This document shows, piece after piece, positions 1 through 5,747 of a stretch of 6,042 nucleotides of DNA. The translations under genes and the position numbers were made by a program. The stretch spans positions 1-6,042 of the forward strand of contig CAUFAM010000079.1 of NCBI GenBank assembly GCA_959022875.1. The letters run 5' to 3'. The notes under the pieces were generated by a model, which was not told where the DNA came from, did no database searches, and saw nothing but the letters and a program-made list of their open reading frames with translations. The stretch's first letter is position 1. Every line of letters begins with the position of its first letter. Origin of the DNA: an uncultured Oscillospiraceae bacterium. Its GTDB lineage: Bacteria > Bacillota > Clostridia > Oscillospirales > Oscillospiraceae.

Positions 1-23
1 CCTGCTCCTTCTGCTAAGACAAG

Positions 24-56
24 AAAACGGCTTCTGCCAATGGCAGAAGCCGTTTT
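24..56. terminator. Strong intrinsic terminator, symmetric
   Basis: A perfect 15-bp inverted repeat (24-38 with 42-56) encloses a 3-nt loop, AAT. The stem is AAAACGGCTTCTGCC and its complement, so a T run follows the GC stem on both strands: TTTTTT on plus, and TTTTCTTGTCTT on minus. It starts only 3 nt beyond the lipoprotein stop codon and so ends the minus-strand degV-lipoprotein transcript. The symmetry means it could also stop a plus-strand transcript entering from the left. A TAA at 15-17 could be the end of such a convergent gene, but too little sequence is visible to claim one. Confidence 0.93.
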
Positions 57-59
57 TTC

Positions 60-530
60 TTATTCTATGACACTCTTGGCGGCGTCCAGGTCATTGGCCA
101 CCACCAGCAGCACCGTGTTACCCCGCTGCTCGGTCAGGGCTCCCTCCAGCTTGGGGATCTCTCCGGGGCGGTAGCTCTCATTGGCGGAAATCTGTCCCGC
201 CACATAGGCATCCAGCGCCTCCAGCGCCTCGGCGGCCTTGTCCTCATCGGCCAGCACCAGCACCGCCCCCTCCTCACAGGTGGCCCCGGCGGAGCGCTGC
301 ACCGCGCAGTCCGTCAGATCCTCCCGGGCAAGGCCGTAATCTCCCAGCTTATAGAGGGCAAAGGCGGTGTCACCGTCCAACTCCTCCAGCGTCTCGGAAA
401 AGGCACCTGCCTCCACCATAGCGCTTACCAGGCCGGTAGAATAGGAAGCCTCTCCCTTGCCTGCACCGCAGCCAGCCAGGACAAACAGGCCCATGGCCGC
501 CGCCAGTGCCAATATCATCAGTTTTTTCAT
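60..530 (-). CDS. Small secreted lipoprotein, DUF4358-like
   Basis: This 156-residue protein is probably anchored to the outer face of the membrane. The N-terminus is a classic lipoprotein signal: MKK, a hydrophobic run at residues 4-17, and the lipobox LAGC with the lipidated cysteine at 21. The mature part is acidic and alanine-rich. Its layout matches DUF4358 lipoproteins of Clostridia as I know them: an ALYKLGDYG segment near 57-65, a central strand EEGAVLVLADE followed by a helix of AAEALEAL type, an ESYRPGE segment, and a final GNTVLLVVAND strand. No catalytic residues are apparent and the family has no established function. The ATG is well supported by AGGAGG at 537-542, six bases upstream. 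It is the second gene of the degV transcript, 11 nt behind it, and the terminator follows directly. The lipoprotein call is firm; the DUF4358 assignment is by pattern recognition only. Confidence 0.85.
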   Translation of the reverse strand: MKKLMILALAAAMGLFVLAGCGAGKGEASYSTGLVSAMVEAGAFSETLEELDGDTAFALYKLGDYGLAREDLTDCAVQRSAGATCEEGAVLVLADEDKAAEALEALDAYVAGQISANESYRPGEIPKLEGALTEQRGNTVLLVVANDLDAAKSVIE

Positions 531-536
531 GGTATT

Positions 537-542
537 CCTCCT
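537..542 (-). promoter_or_regulatory. Shine-Dalgarno overlapping the degV stop
   Basis: On the minus strand AGGAGG sits six bases before the lipoprotein ATG, and its first base is the last base of the degV TGA stop (544-542). A ribosome terminating on degV would therefore sit over the next initiation site, which favours translational coupling of the two genes. Confidence 0.8.
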
Positions 543-1441
543 CAGGGCATCGCTTTGCGCAGCAGTCCCACTCCAATGGGCGTGGGGCCGGTATGTACGC
601 CGATCGTAATTCCAATCTGATATGCCTTAGTGACCTCCGGGCGGTCATAGCCCCGTTCCAGCAGGCCCTCATAGACCTGCCGGGCAAACTCCCGGTGCTC
701 CTCCTGATCCAGGCCAACACCCGTGGCCAGGACATACTGGTTCAGATCCAGCTTCTCCTTTTCAATATAGCGGAAAAAGAGCTCCCGCACCCGCACCAGG
801 GACTTTTTGCGTCCCTGGGCAATACCATCGGTGACCAGCTCCCCGTTTTCATAGCCAATCAGAGGCTTAACCTTGAGTAAAGCCCCCGTGGTAGCCGCGG
901 CCTTTCCGATTCTCCCCCCGTGGCGGAGATACTCCAGATCGTCGGTGGTAAAGAAAATCCGCCCGGTCCGGGGCAACTCTTCCAGGACGGCAACCGCCTG
1001 CTCCAAGGTCAGCTCCATGTCACGCAGGCGCACCGCCTGCTCTACCAGCAGACCTTGCAGCACCGTGGCCAGCCTGGAATCCATCACATAGATCTGCGCC
1101 TGGGGGAACTCTTCCCGCAGCTCTTCGGCGGCATTTCTGGCCGTCTGATAGGAACCGCTGAACAACCCGTTGAGGCAGATGCACAAGATTGGCATCCCCT
1201 GCCGGGCGATGGGAGAAAAGGCATCCAGATAATCTTCCATCGTGGGCATGGAGGTCTTGGGAAAAACTCCGGGCATATCCGCCATACGCTGGTAAAATTC
1301 CCGCGTGGAGATGTCCCGCTCCTCCCGGTAATAGGTCTCATTGCTCAGGGCGGCATAGTAAGATACCATCTCCACGCCGAGACTGCGGCATCTCTCCCGT
1401 CCCAGATCACAAGAACTGTCACTCACAATTTGGAACTTCAT
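542..1441 (-). CDS. DegV family fatty-acid-binding protein
   Basis: DegV/FakB proteins bind a single fatty acid and, in characterised Firmicutes, present it to the kinase FakA for acyl-phosphate formation used in phospholipid synthesis. This 299-residue protein has the family's usual length and motifs: IVSDSSCDL at 5-13, TSMPT at 63-67, SGSYQTA at 95-101 (the loop whose serine contacts the fatty-acid carboxylate in FakB structures), MDSR at 120-123, the LRHGGRI signature at 172-178, a KP pair shortly after, and HTGPTPIGVG at 283-292 with the conserved histidine. The frame stays open further upstream, but the ATG at 1441 is preferred. The protein then begins MKFQIVSDSS as family members do, and AAGGAG (1448-1453) lies six bases before it. 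A longer start at 1546 would include the promoter itself. No fakA-like kinase gene is in the window, so its partner must be encoded elsewhere. Its exact lipid ligand cannot be read from sequence. Confidence 0.95.
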   Translation of the reverse strand: MKFQIVSDSSCDLGRERCRSLGVEMVSYYAALSNETYYREERDISTREFYQRMADMPGVFPKTSMPTMEDYLDAFSPIARQGMPILCICLNGLFSGSYQTARNAAEELREEFPQAQIYVMDSRLATVLQGLLVEQAVRLRDMELTLEQAVAVLEELPRTGRIFFTTDDLEYLRHGGRIGKAAATTGALLKVKPLIGYENGELVTDGIAQGRKKSLVRVRELFFRYIEKEKLDLNQYVLATGVGLDQEEHREFARQVYEGLLERGYDRPEVTKAYQIGITIGVHTGPTPIGVGLLRKAMP

Positions 1442-1461
1442 ATGTGTCTCCTTCTCTCCGT

Positions 1462-1503
1462 GGCCCCCCTCTCTCCTGGGGCCGTGACCGGGCCTCGCCC
1501 GGT
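1462..1503 (-). promoter_or_regulatory. Structured 5' leader of degV with two hairpins
   Basis: Between the predicted transcription start (near 1511) and the degV ATG lie two GC-rich inverted repeats. The first is ACCGGGC / GCCCGGT with a 3-nt loop (1487-1503). The second is GGCCCC / GGGGCC (1462-1483) with a 10-nt purine loop, AGGAGAGAGG on the transcript, which resembles a Shine-Dalgarno sequence. The true ribosome binding site is downstream and unpaired in this fold. There is no U tract, so these are not intrinsic terminators. They may stabilise the mRNA or bind a regulator; no known riboswitch class is recognised. Confidence 0.5.
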
Positions 1504-1517
1504 GGGAATTAGCGTAA

Positions 1518-1546
1518 ATTATACACCTTTCTTTCCAATAACTCAA
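1518..1546 (-). promoter_or_regulatory. Sigma-A promoter for degV-lipoprotein
   Basis: Reading the minus strand, TTGAGT (1546-1541) and a perfect TATAAT (1523-1518) are separated by exactly 17 bp. The -35 box directly abuts the antiporter's TAG stop codon (1549-1547). Transcription would start around 1511, giving a leader of about 70 nt before the degV ATG. No terminator separates it from the antiporter, so read-through from upstream may add to expression. Confidence 0.82.
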
Positions 1547-2902
1547 CTATAAATTGTTAATTTTTCTGGATTTGGGTATGTTTTCCCCGTGTCCTCTTCT
1601 CCCACGCCAGATCTCCATGCCCCAGCAGCAAAGGGGCAGCAGATAGAGATAGCAGGCAAAGGGCAGTGCGGAAAGCCCCACTCCCATGGTGGTCAGCGGA
1701 ACGCTGCAGGCAATGGCCCAGGGCACCAGCCCCGCCAGGTTGATCACCGTGTTGCCAATGTTCGCGGCCATCTCCATGGGGGGCAGTCCCCGGCGGCGGT
1801 ACTCCTCCCGGGTGAGCTGGGCACTGAGCACTGTGCCCACCGTCTGGTTGCAGAACAGCATGCAGGTGCCCAACGCCAGCAGAATGTGTACGGCAAACAG
1901 ACCAATCCGGTCTATGAGCTGCCCCATTTTCTCCACCACCGGGTTGAGAAACCCGGTGCCGCTGAACAGCCCGGAGTAGGCGCAGGACAGCACCACAATC
2001 ACTGCCACATCCAGCATGGAAGAAAGCCCACCACCCGACAAAATGTCCCGCAGCTCCGGCTGCTGCGCCTGGTATCCCGCCACACAGGCCCACAGCAGCT
2101 GCCCCGGATCCATGTGCTGAAGAAGCAGGGCGCACAGGGCGGACAGAACACAGCTGACCAGAATGGCCCCCACCGCGCTCACCCCTACCCAGGGCAGGGC
2201 CAGCAGGGCCGCCGCAGGCAGGATCACCGGCCAGCTCAGCTGAAAGCCGCTGGACAGCGCCTGTAAAATCTGACCGTCGACCTGATGAATGGGGTAAACC
2301 GGGGACAAAATACCATAGAGGGCCAGGGTAAGGACAAAGGGGAGCAGGGTATCCCGCCACATACGGCTGCGAAAAGCCCGGTCGTCCACCCCGGCCACCG
2401 CAGCCGCCACTGCCGCGGCGGAGGATGCCGGAGAGAGCCGCTCTCCCACATAGATGCCGGACATAATTGCCCCGGCAGCGGCCAGCAGATTCGCCCCGCC
2501 GCTGCGGGCAATGGTCATCAGGATCACACCTGCCGTCCCCACCACTCCAAAGGAGCTGCCAAAGGCCATACTGAACAGGGCAGGCAGCAAAAATGCCACC
2601 AAAAGGAAGGTATTGGGGGTAATCAGCGAGACGCCTGTACGCACGAAAAAGGCCACCGTCCCTCCTGCCCGCCACAGGGCGGTGAGCAGGCCGATCAGCA
2701 GCAAGATCCGCAGCACCTTCCCCGCGGTCTTCATCTCCTCCGCTGCCATACGTCCCAGCGCCCCCGGAGAATATCCCCGGCGCAGCCCCACGCATAAGAA
2801 GCACACAAACCCCGCCAGCAGCGCCCAGGACAGGCTCTTCCCCAGCCCCATGCAGGCTGCCACACAGGCCAGAAATACCAAAAATGCCAATAAAAGATCC
2901 AT
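1547..2902 (-). CDS. NhaC-family Na+/H+ antiporter
   Basis: This is a polytopic inner-membrane protein of 451 residues, the usual length for NhaC-type antiporters, which exchange cytoplasmic Na+ for external H+ or, in some members, couple this to organic acid exchange. About ten to twelve hydrophobic segments are visible. Family hallmarks are GSSFGVVGTAG at 115-125 (canonical GTSWGTxGTxG), and AGAIMSGIYVGERLSPASS at 143-161, matching AGAIxSGxxFGDxxSPxSDTT. A late NIGNTVINLAGLVPWAIAC segment matches the family's LIPWN region. It departs from the canonical motif at GD to GE and at DTT to SAA, so it is a divergent member and the substrate is uncertain. The start is ambiguous. ATG at 2902 gives MDLLLAFLV with AGAGG eight bases upstream; ATG at 2911 (adds MDK) and ATG at 2956 (adds 18 residues) are alternatives with poorer ribosome-site spacing. 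It is first in the minus-strand block, with a candidate promoter near 3050-3077 and a leader of about 140 nt. Confidence 0.85.
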   Translation of the reverse strand: MDLLLAFLVFLACVAACMGLGKSLSWALLAGFVCFLCVGLRRGYSPGALGRMAAEEMKTAGKVLRILLLIGLLTALWRAGGTVAFFVRTGVSLITPNTFLLVAFLLPALFSMAFGSSFGVVGTAGVILMTIARSGGANLLAAAGAIMSGIYVGERLSPASSAAAVAAAVAGVDDRAFRSRMWRDTLLPFVLTLALYGILSPVYPIHQVDGQILQALSSGFQLSWPVILPAAALLALPWVGVSAVGAILVSCVLSALCALLLQHMDPGQLLWACVAGYQAQQPELRDILSGGGLSSMLDVAVIVVLSCAYSGLFSGTGFLNPVVEKMGQLIDRIGLFAVHILLALGTCMLFCNQTVGTVLSAQLTREEYRRRGLPPMEMAANIGNTVINLAGLVPWAIACSVPLTTMGVGLSALPFACYLYLLPLCCWGMEIWRGRRGHGENIPKSRKINNL

Positions 2903-3048
2903 TTTATCCATCCTCTCCCGCACATTGTAGCACCCCACAGACCGTTTGTCATCCATTCAGCTTCGTTTCTCACCATGAATTTCTGCAAAAGCCCCATGGA
3001 TCCGCCCGCTCTTTCCGCCCCTTCCCCCTTTCTTTTCCCTTGTTGGTG

Positions 3049-3057
3049 TGCTATAAT
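3049..3057 (+). promoter_or_regulatory. Extended -10 promoter for the kinase gene
   Basis: TGCTATAAT carries a perfect TATAAT (3052-3057) preceded by the TG of an extended -10 element. The hexamer 17 bp upstream (TTTCTT, 3029-3034) is a poor -35, which is typical of extended -10 promoters. Transcription would start around 3064, leaving a leader of under 30 nt to the GTG start at 3092. Confidence 0.7.
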
Positions 3058-3077
3058 AATTTGAGTTTGTATGTAAA
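3050..3077 (-). promoter_or_regulatory. Candidate promoter for the antiporter gene
   Basis: Reading minus, TTTACA (3077-3072, one mismatch to TTGACA) is followed 16 bp later by TATAGC (3055-3050, four of six matches to TATAAT). It lies back to back with the kinase promoter and shares its -10 bases, so the two may compete for polymerase. No better minus-strand candidate is seen closer to the antiporter start, where the DNA is GC-rich. Confidence 0.45.
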
Positions 3078-3081
3078 GGTT

Positions 3082-3085
3082 GGAG
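3082..3085 (+). promoter_or_regulatory. Shine-Dalgarno that decides the GTG start
   Basis: GGAG at 3082-3085 is followed by six bases (TATTTC) and then GTG at 3092. This spacing favours GTG over the in-frame TTG at 3080, which overlaps the GGAG itself and would have no ribosome binding site. Confidence 0.7.
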
Positions 3086-3091
3086 TATTTC

Positions 3092-3607
3092 GTGAGCAAT
3101 GTTACACTGATTGGAATGCCGGGTTCCGGCAAAAGTACCGTTGGCGTTCTGCTGGCCAAGTTCCTGGGCTATGGCTTTCTGGACGTGGATCTGCTGATCC
3201 AGCAGCAGCAGGGCGCGCTGCTCCAGGAGATCCTGGACTGCCGGGGGGTGGCAGCCTTTTTGGATGCGGAGGAGCAGGCCGTGCTGGGCCTTGACTGTGA
3301 TGAATCTGTCATTGCTCCCGGAGGCAGCGCTGTGTGCCGCGAGCGGGCCGCTCTCCATCTCAGAGAGCTGGGCCCCGTGGTTTACCTGCGAGTGGAGCTG
3401 GAGGAGCTTCAGCGCCGGATTCAGAATCTCTCCACCCGCGGCATCGCCATGGAGCCGGGGCAGACCCTGGCTGATGTGATGGCCATGCGCGCTCCCCTTT
3501 ATGACAAATATGCCGATCTGATCATAGACTGCCCCGCCGGCCAAAGCCTCACCCAGACTGCCCAGATGGTTCTGGAGCAGCTGCGGAAAAAGGGCCTGCT
3601 CCCCTGA
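3092..3607 (+). CDS. Shikimate kinase family protein, divergent
   Basis: Shikimate kinases phosphorylate shikimate with ATP in the chorismate pathway. At 171 residues this protein has the family's size and P-loop fold. The Walker A motif GMPGSGKST is at 8-16, the DVD acidic pair at 31-33 (canonical DxD), an APGGS loop at 75-79, the lid arginine region STRGI at 114-118, and MRAPLYDKYAD at 132-142, matching the conserved RxPxYxxxA near the C-terminus. Two features are unusual. The canonical GExxFR substrate-binding segment reads GVAAFL (52-57), losing the arginine that contacts shikimate, and the GGG of the canonical loop is GGS. The TRGI lid with a following GQTL stretch is, as I recall, shared by a separate clade of annotated shikimate kinases in anaerobes. 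The kinase call is firm; shikimate as the substrate is not. No other aromatic pathway gene is in the window. The start is GTG at 3092, chosen by its ribosome binding site. Confidence 0.85.
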   Translation: MSNVTLIGMPGSGKSTVGVLLAKFLGYGFLDVDLLIQQQQGALLQEILDCRGVAAFLDAEEQAVLGLDCDESVIAPGGSAVCRERAALHLRELGPVVYLRVELEELQRRIQNLSTRGIAMEPGQTLADVMAMRAPLYDKYADLIIDCPAGQSLTQTAQMVLEQLRKKGLLP

Positions 3608-3736
3608 GCCTATCTGCTTTTCCTCCAGACTCCGGCAGGAGCGCCGTCTCATCGGCCCAATGGAACCCCAGCCCGCAGGGAAAACGCGGGCCGGCCGGAC
3701 AACGCAGTCCGGCTGAATGAGAAAAGGAAGTAATGC
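3608..3736 (+). promoter_or_regulatory. GC-rich spacer with hairpins before the helicase
   Basis: This 129-bp gap has no convincing ORF and no AT-rich promoter. It contains two adjacent inverted repeats: GCCCGC / GCGGGC (3671-3676 with 3686-3691, loop AGGGAAAAC) and GCCGGAC / GTCCGGC (3694-3700 with 3707-3713, loop AACGCA). A weaker bulged hairpin lies near 3627-3649. No T tract follows any of them, so intrinsic termination is unlikely and the helicase may be transcribed from the kinase promoter. The ribosome site GGAAG (3726-3730) lies beyond the hairpins. Confidence 0.45.
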
Positions 3737-5704
3737 ATGACATTTCGTGATCTGGGGCTCAGTGCCCCCATTCTGCGCGCCCTGGAAGAACAGGGCTACG
3801 CCAAGCCCTCTCCCATCCAGGAGAAGGCCATCCCTCCCGCCCTGGCCGGGCGGGATGTTCTGGGCTGTGCCCAGACGGGCACGGGAAAAACCTGTGCCTT
3901 TGCCACCCCCATCCTTCAGCGGCTGGATGCCGCCCCTCGGGACAAACGGGCCGTCCGTGCCCTGATCCTCACCCCCACCCGGGAGCTGGCCATTCAGATC
4001 GGGGAGAGCTTTGAGGCTTATGGCAAATATCTGAAGCTGCGCCACGCGGTCATTTTCGGCGGCGTGGGCCAGAACCCCCAGGTGGAGGCCCTGAAAAAAG
4101 GCGTGGATATCCTGGTAGCCACCCCCGGGCGGCTGATGGACCTCTATCAGCAGGGCTTTGTCTCCCTGGAACACCTGGAGATTTTTGTTCTGGATGAGGC
4201 CGACCGCATGCTGGATATGGGCTTTATCCACGACGTGAAGAAGATTCTCAAGTGGCTGCCCGCCCGGAAGCAAACCCTCTTCTTCTCTGCCACCATGCCC
4301 CCGGAAATTACCGACCTGGTCAACTCCCTGCTCCACGACCCGGCCAAGGTGGCCGTCAATCCCATTTCCTCCCCGGTGGAGGCCATCCGCCAGTCCGTTT
4401 ATCTGGTGGACAAGGGAAATAAGACAAACCTCCTGGCCTACCTTATGAAGATTAAAGACGTGAAAAACGCCCTGGTCTTCACCCGCACCAAGCACGGAGC
4501 CAACAAGGTAGCCCGGGATCTGGAAAAGCTGGGCATTTCCGCCGCCGCCATCCACGGCAACAAGAGCCAGACCGCCCGGCAGCAGGCCCTGTCCGACTTT
4601 AAGGCCGGGCGTATCCGCTGCCTGGTGGCCACCGACATCGCCGCCCGTGGTCTGGACATCGAGGCTCTGTCCCATGTATTTAACTATAATCTCCCCGAGG
4701 TGCCTGAAACCTACGTTCACCGCATTGGCCGCACCGGCCGGGCCGGCAAGGAGGGCGAGGCCATCGCCTTCTGTGACTTTGGGGAAAAGCCCCTGCTCCG
4801 GGACATTGAAAAGCTGCTGGGCAAGCCCATTCCCCAGGTGAGCGACCACCCCTACCCCATGACCAACTTTGAGGCTCCCAAGCGGGATAAAAACGGCAAG
4901 ATCATCAACGAAGAGGATGCCGAGGCCCGCCAGGCCGCCCGGCAGCTGCGCCAGCAGCGCCAGCAGGCCGCCGCGAAGGCAGCGGAGCAAAAGGCGGAAC
5001 AGACCCGTCAGCTCTCCTACCCCACCGCGGAGGATGTCCTGCCTGCCCCGGAGGGCGGGGCCAAAAAGTCCCGCCGCCGCCGGAAAAAGGCCGCCGCTGC
5101 TCAGCCCACTGCCCCTGCGTCCGCTCCCGTCCAGACGGAAATGTCTCCTAAGGCTGCCGAACCTGCCGCTCCTGCCCAGCCCTCCAACCGGCCTAAGCGC
5201 GGCGTACGCTCGGGCACCCTGATGAACACGGGCGACTCCATGCCCCGCACCGAGTTTTACCGTCCCAACCCCCTGGACAGCGACATCATCATGGATGCCA
5301 CCGCCCGGCTTTTGGCCCCCAGACGGCCTGCTGCTTCTCCTTCCCGCCCCGCTCCCCAGAGTCAGCCCTATACCGAGGGCCAGAGCAGCCGGCGGAAAAA
5401 GAAGAAGCACACCACCGCTCCCGCCAAGCCCCAGCTCCAGCTGGAGCAGCTCCCAGCCAAAAAGCAGGAGCAAAAGGGACCCCAGGCCAAGAAAAAGGCC
5501 CCCAAGCCCGCCCGGGCTGCCGCCCCTGTCAAACCAGAGCGTCCTGCCGCCCCCGCATCTCAGCCCAAAAAGCAGTCGGGCGCCAAGCGTACCCGCAGAG
5601 ATCGGCCCCGTGGCATGCCCCTGGAGCCCAGAAGATCCCAGACCAAGGATTCCACCGAGCAGCCTAGCCTCATGAAGCCCTATTACCTGGATCTTGGGAA
5701 CTGA
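3737..5704 (+). CDS. DEAD-box RNA helicase, RhlE-like, long basic tail
   Basis: An ATP-dependent RNA helicase expected to act in the cytoplasm on structured RNA, in ribosome assembly, mRNA decay or cold adaptation. All core motifs are intact over residues 1-370: Q motif with F3 and PSPIQ at 24-28, motif I AQTGTGKT at 45-52, PTRELA at 80-85, GG at 108-109, TPGRL at 129-133, DEAD at 153-156 followed by RMLDMGF, SAT at 184-186, LVFTRTK at 246-252, TDIAARGLDI at 299-308 and HRIGRTGRAG at 328-337. DEADRMLDMGF and the overall pattern resemble RhlE more than CsdA or DbpA. From about residue 390 the protein becomes a 265-residue low-complexity tail rich in Ala, Pro, Lys, Arg and Gln, including a QRQQ/AAKAAEQK helix-prone part and RRRRKK at 446-451, likely an unstructured RNA-binding extension. 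Two less biased islands stand out, at 487-530 and 639-655. The start ATG follows GGAAG by six bases. Total length, 655, is long for RhlE because of the tail. Confidence 0.95.
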   Translation: MTFRDLGLSAPILRALEEQGYAKPSPIQEKAIPPALAGRDVLGCAQTGTGKTCAFATPILQRLDAAPRDKRAVRALILTPTRELAIQIGESFEAYGKYLKLRHAVIFGGVGQNPQVEALKKGVDILVATPGRLMDLYQQGFVSLEHLEIFVLDEADRMLDMGFIHDVKKILKWLPARKQTLFFSATMPPEITDLVNSLLHDPAKVAVNPISSPVEAIRQSVYLVDKGNKTNLLAYLMKIKDVKNALVFTRTKHGANKVARDLEKLGISAAAIHGNKSQTARQQALSDFKAGRIRCLVATDIAARGLDIEALSHVFNYNLPEVPETYVHRIGRTGRAGKEGEAIAFCDFGEKPLLRDIEKLLGKPIPQVSDHPYPMTNFEAPKRDKNGKIINEEDAEARQAARQLRQQRQQAAAKAAEQKAEQTRQLSYPTAEDVLPAPEGGAKKSRRRRKKAAAAQPTAPASAPVQTEMSPKAAEPAAPAQPSNRPKRGVRSGTLMNTGDSMPRTEFYRPNPLDSDIIMDATARLLAPRRPAASPSRPAPQSQPYTEGQSSRRKKKKHTTAPAKPQLQLEQLPAKKQEQKGPQAKKKAPKPARAAAPVKPERPAAPASQPKKQSGAKRTRRDRPRGMPLEPRRSQTKDSTEQPSLMKPYYLDLGN

Positions 5705-5705
5705 T

Positions 5706-5711
5706 TATAAT
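5706..5711 (+). promoter_or_regulatory. Possible -10 element for the CoA-transferase gene
   Basis: A perfect TATAAT begins two bases after the helicase stop codon, in an AT-rich 43-bp gap that contrasts with the GC-rich flanks. The hexamer at 17 bp (TTACCT, 5683-5688) is only a three-of-six -35 match, and an alternative pair TTGGGA (5694-5699) / GATAAA (5718-5723) is equally weak. No terminator hairpin is seen after the helicase, so co-transcription is also possible. Confidence 0.35.
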
Positions 5712-5747
5712 ATAAATGATAAATTTTACGATACGGAGGAGAAAAAA

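Noticed and set aside
1..20. End of a convergent plus-strand gene with TAA at 15-17
   Set aside because: Only about five codons would be visible; the symmetric terminator just after it is compatible with such a gene, but the frame cannot be supported.
1442..1546. An N-terminal extension of DegV using the ATG at 1546
   Set aside because: The extension would cover the -35/-10 promoter and the hairpin leader, its residues are unlike any DegV N-terminus, and the internal ATG at 1441 has a good ribosome binding site.
920..1552. A 210-codon plus-strand frame opposite degV
   Set aside because: It has a His/Gln/Gly-rich shadow composition and no motif, and it lies opposite a well-supported DegV gene.
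1557..2804. A 415-codon alternative minus-strand frame inside the antiporter gene
   Set aside because: Its composition is Gly/Ala/Arg/His-rich without membrane segments or motifs, whereas the overlapping frame encodes a clear NhaC-type membrane protein with its own start and stop.
5042..5110. Possible tandem repeat in the Lys/Arg/Ala-rich part of the helicase tail
   Set aside because: The bases reflect biased amino acid use (Arg and Lys runs, Ala-Pro stretches), with no fixed repeat unit or period.
2957..5473. An 838-codon open frame on the minus strand opposite the kinase and helicase genes
   Set aside because: It lies wholly antisense to two genes with intact conserved motifs and crosses their intergenic gap. 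It is Gly/Leu/Gln-rich and shows no recognisable domain. Long antisense frames are expected opposite GC-rich genes with strong third-position GC bias.
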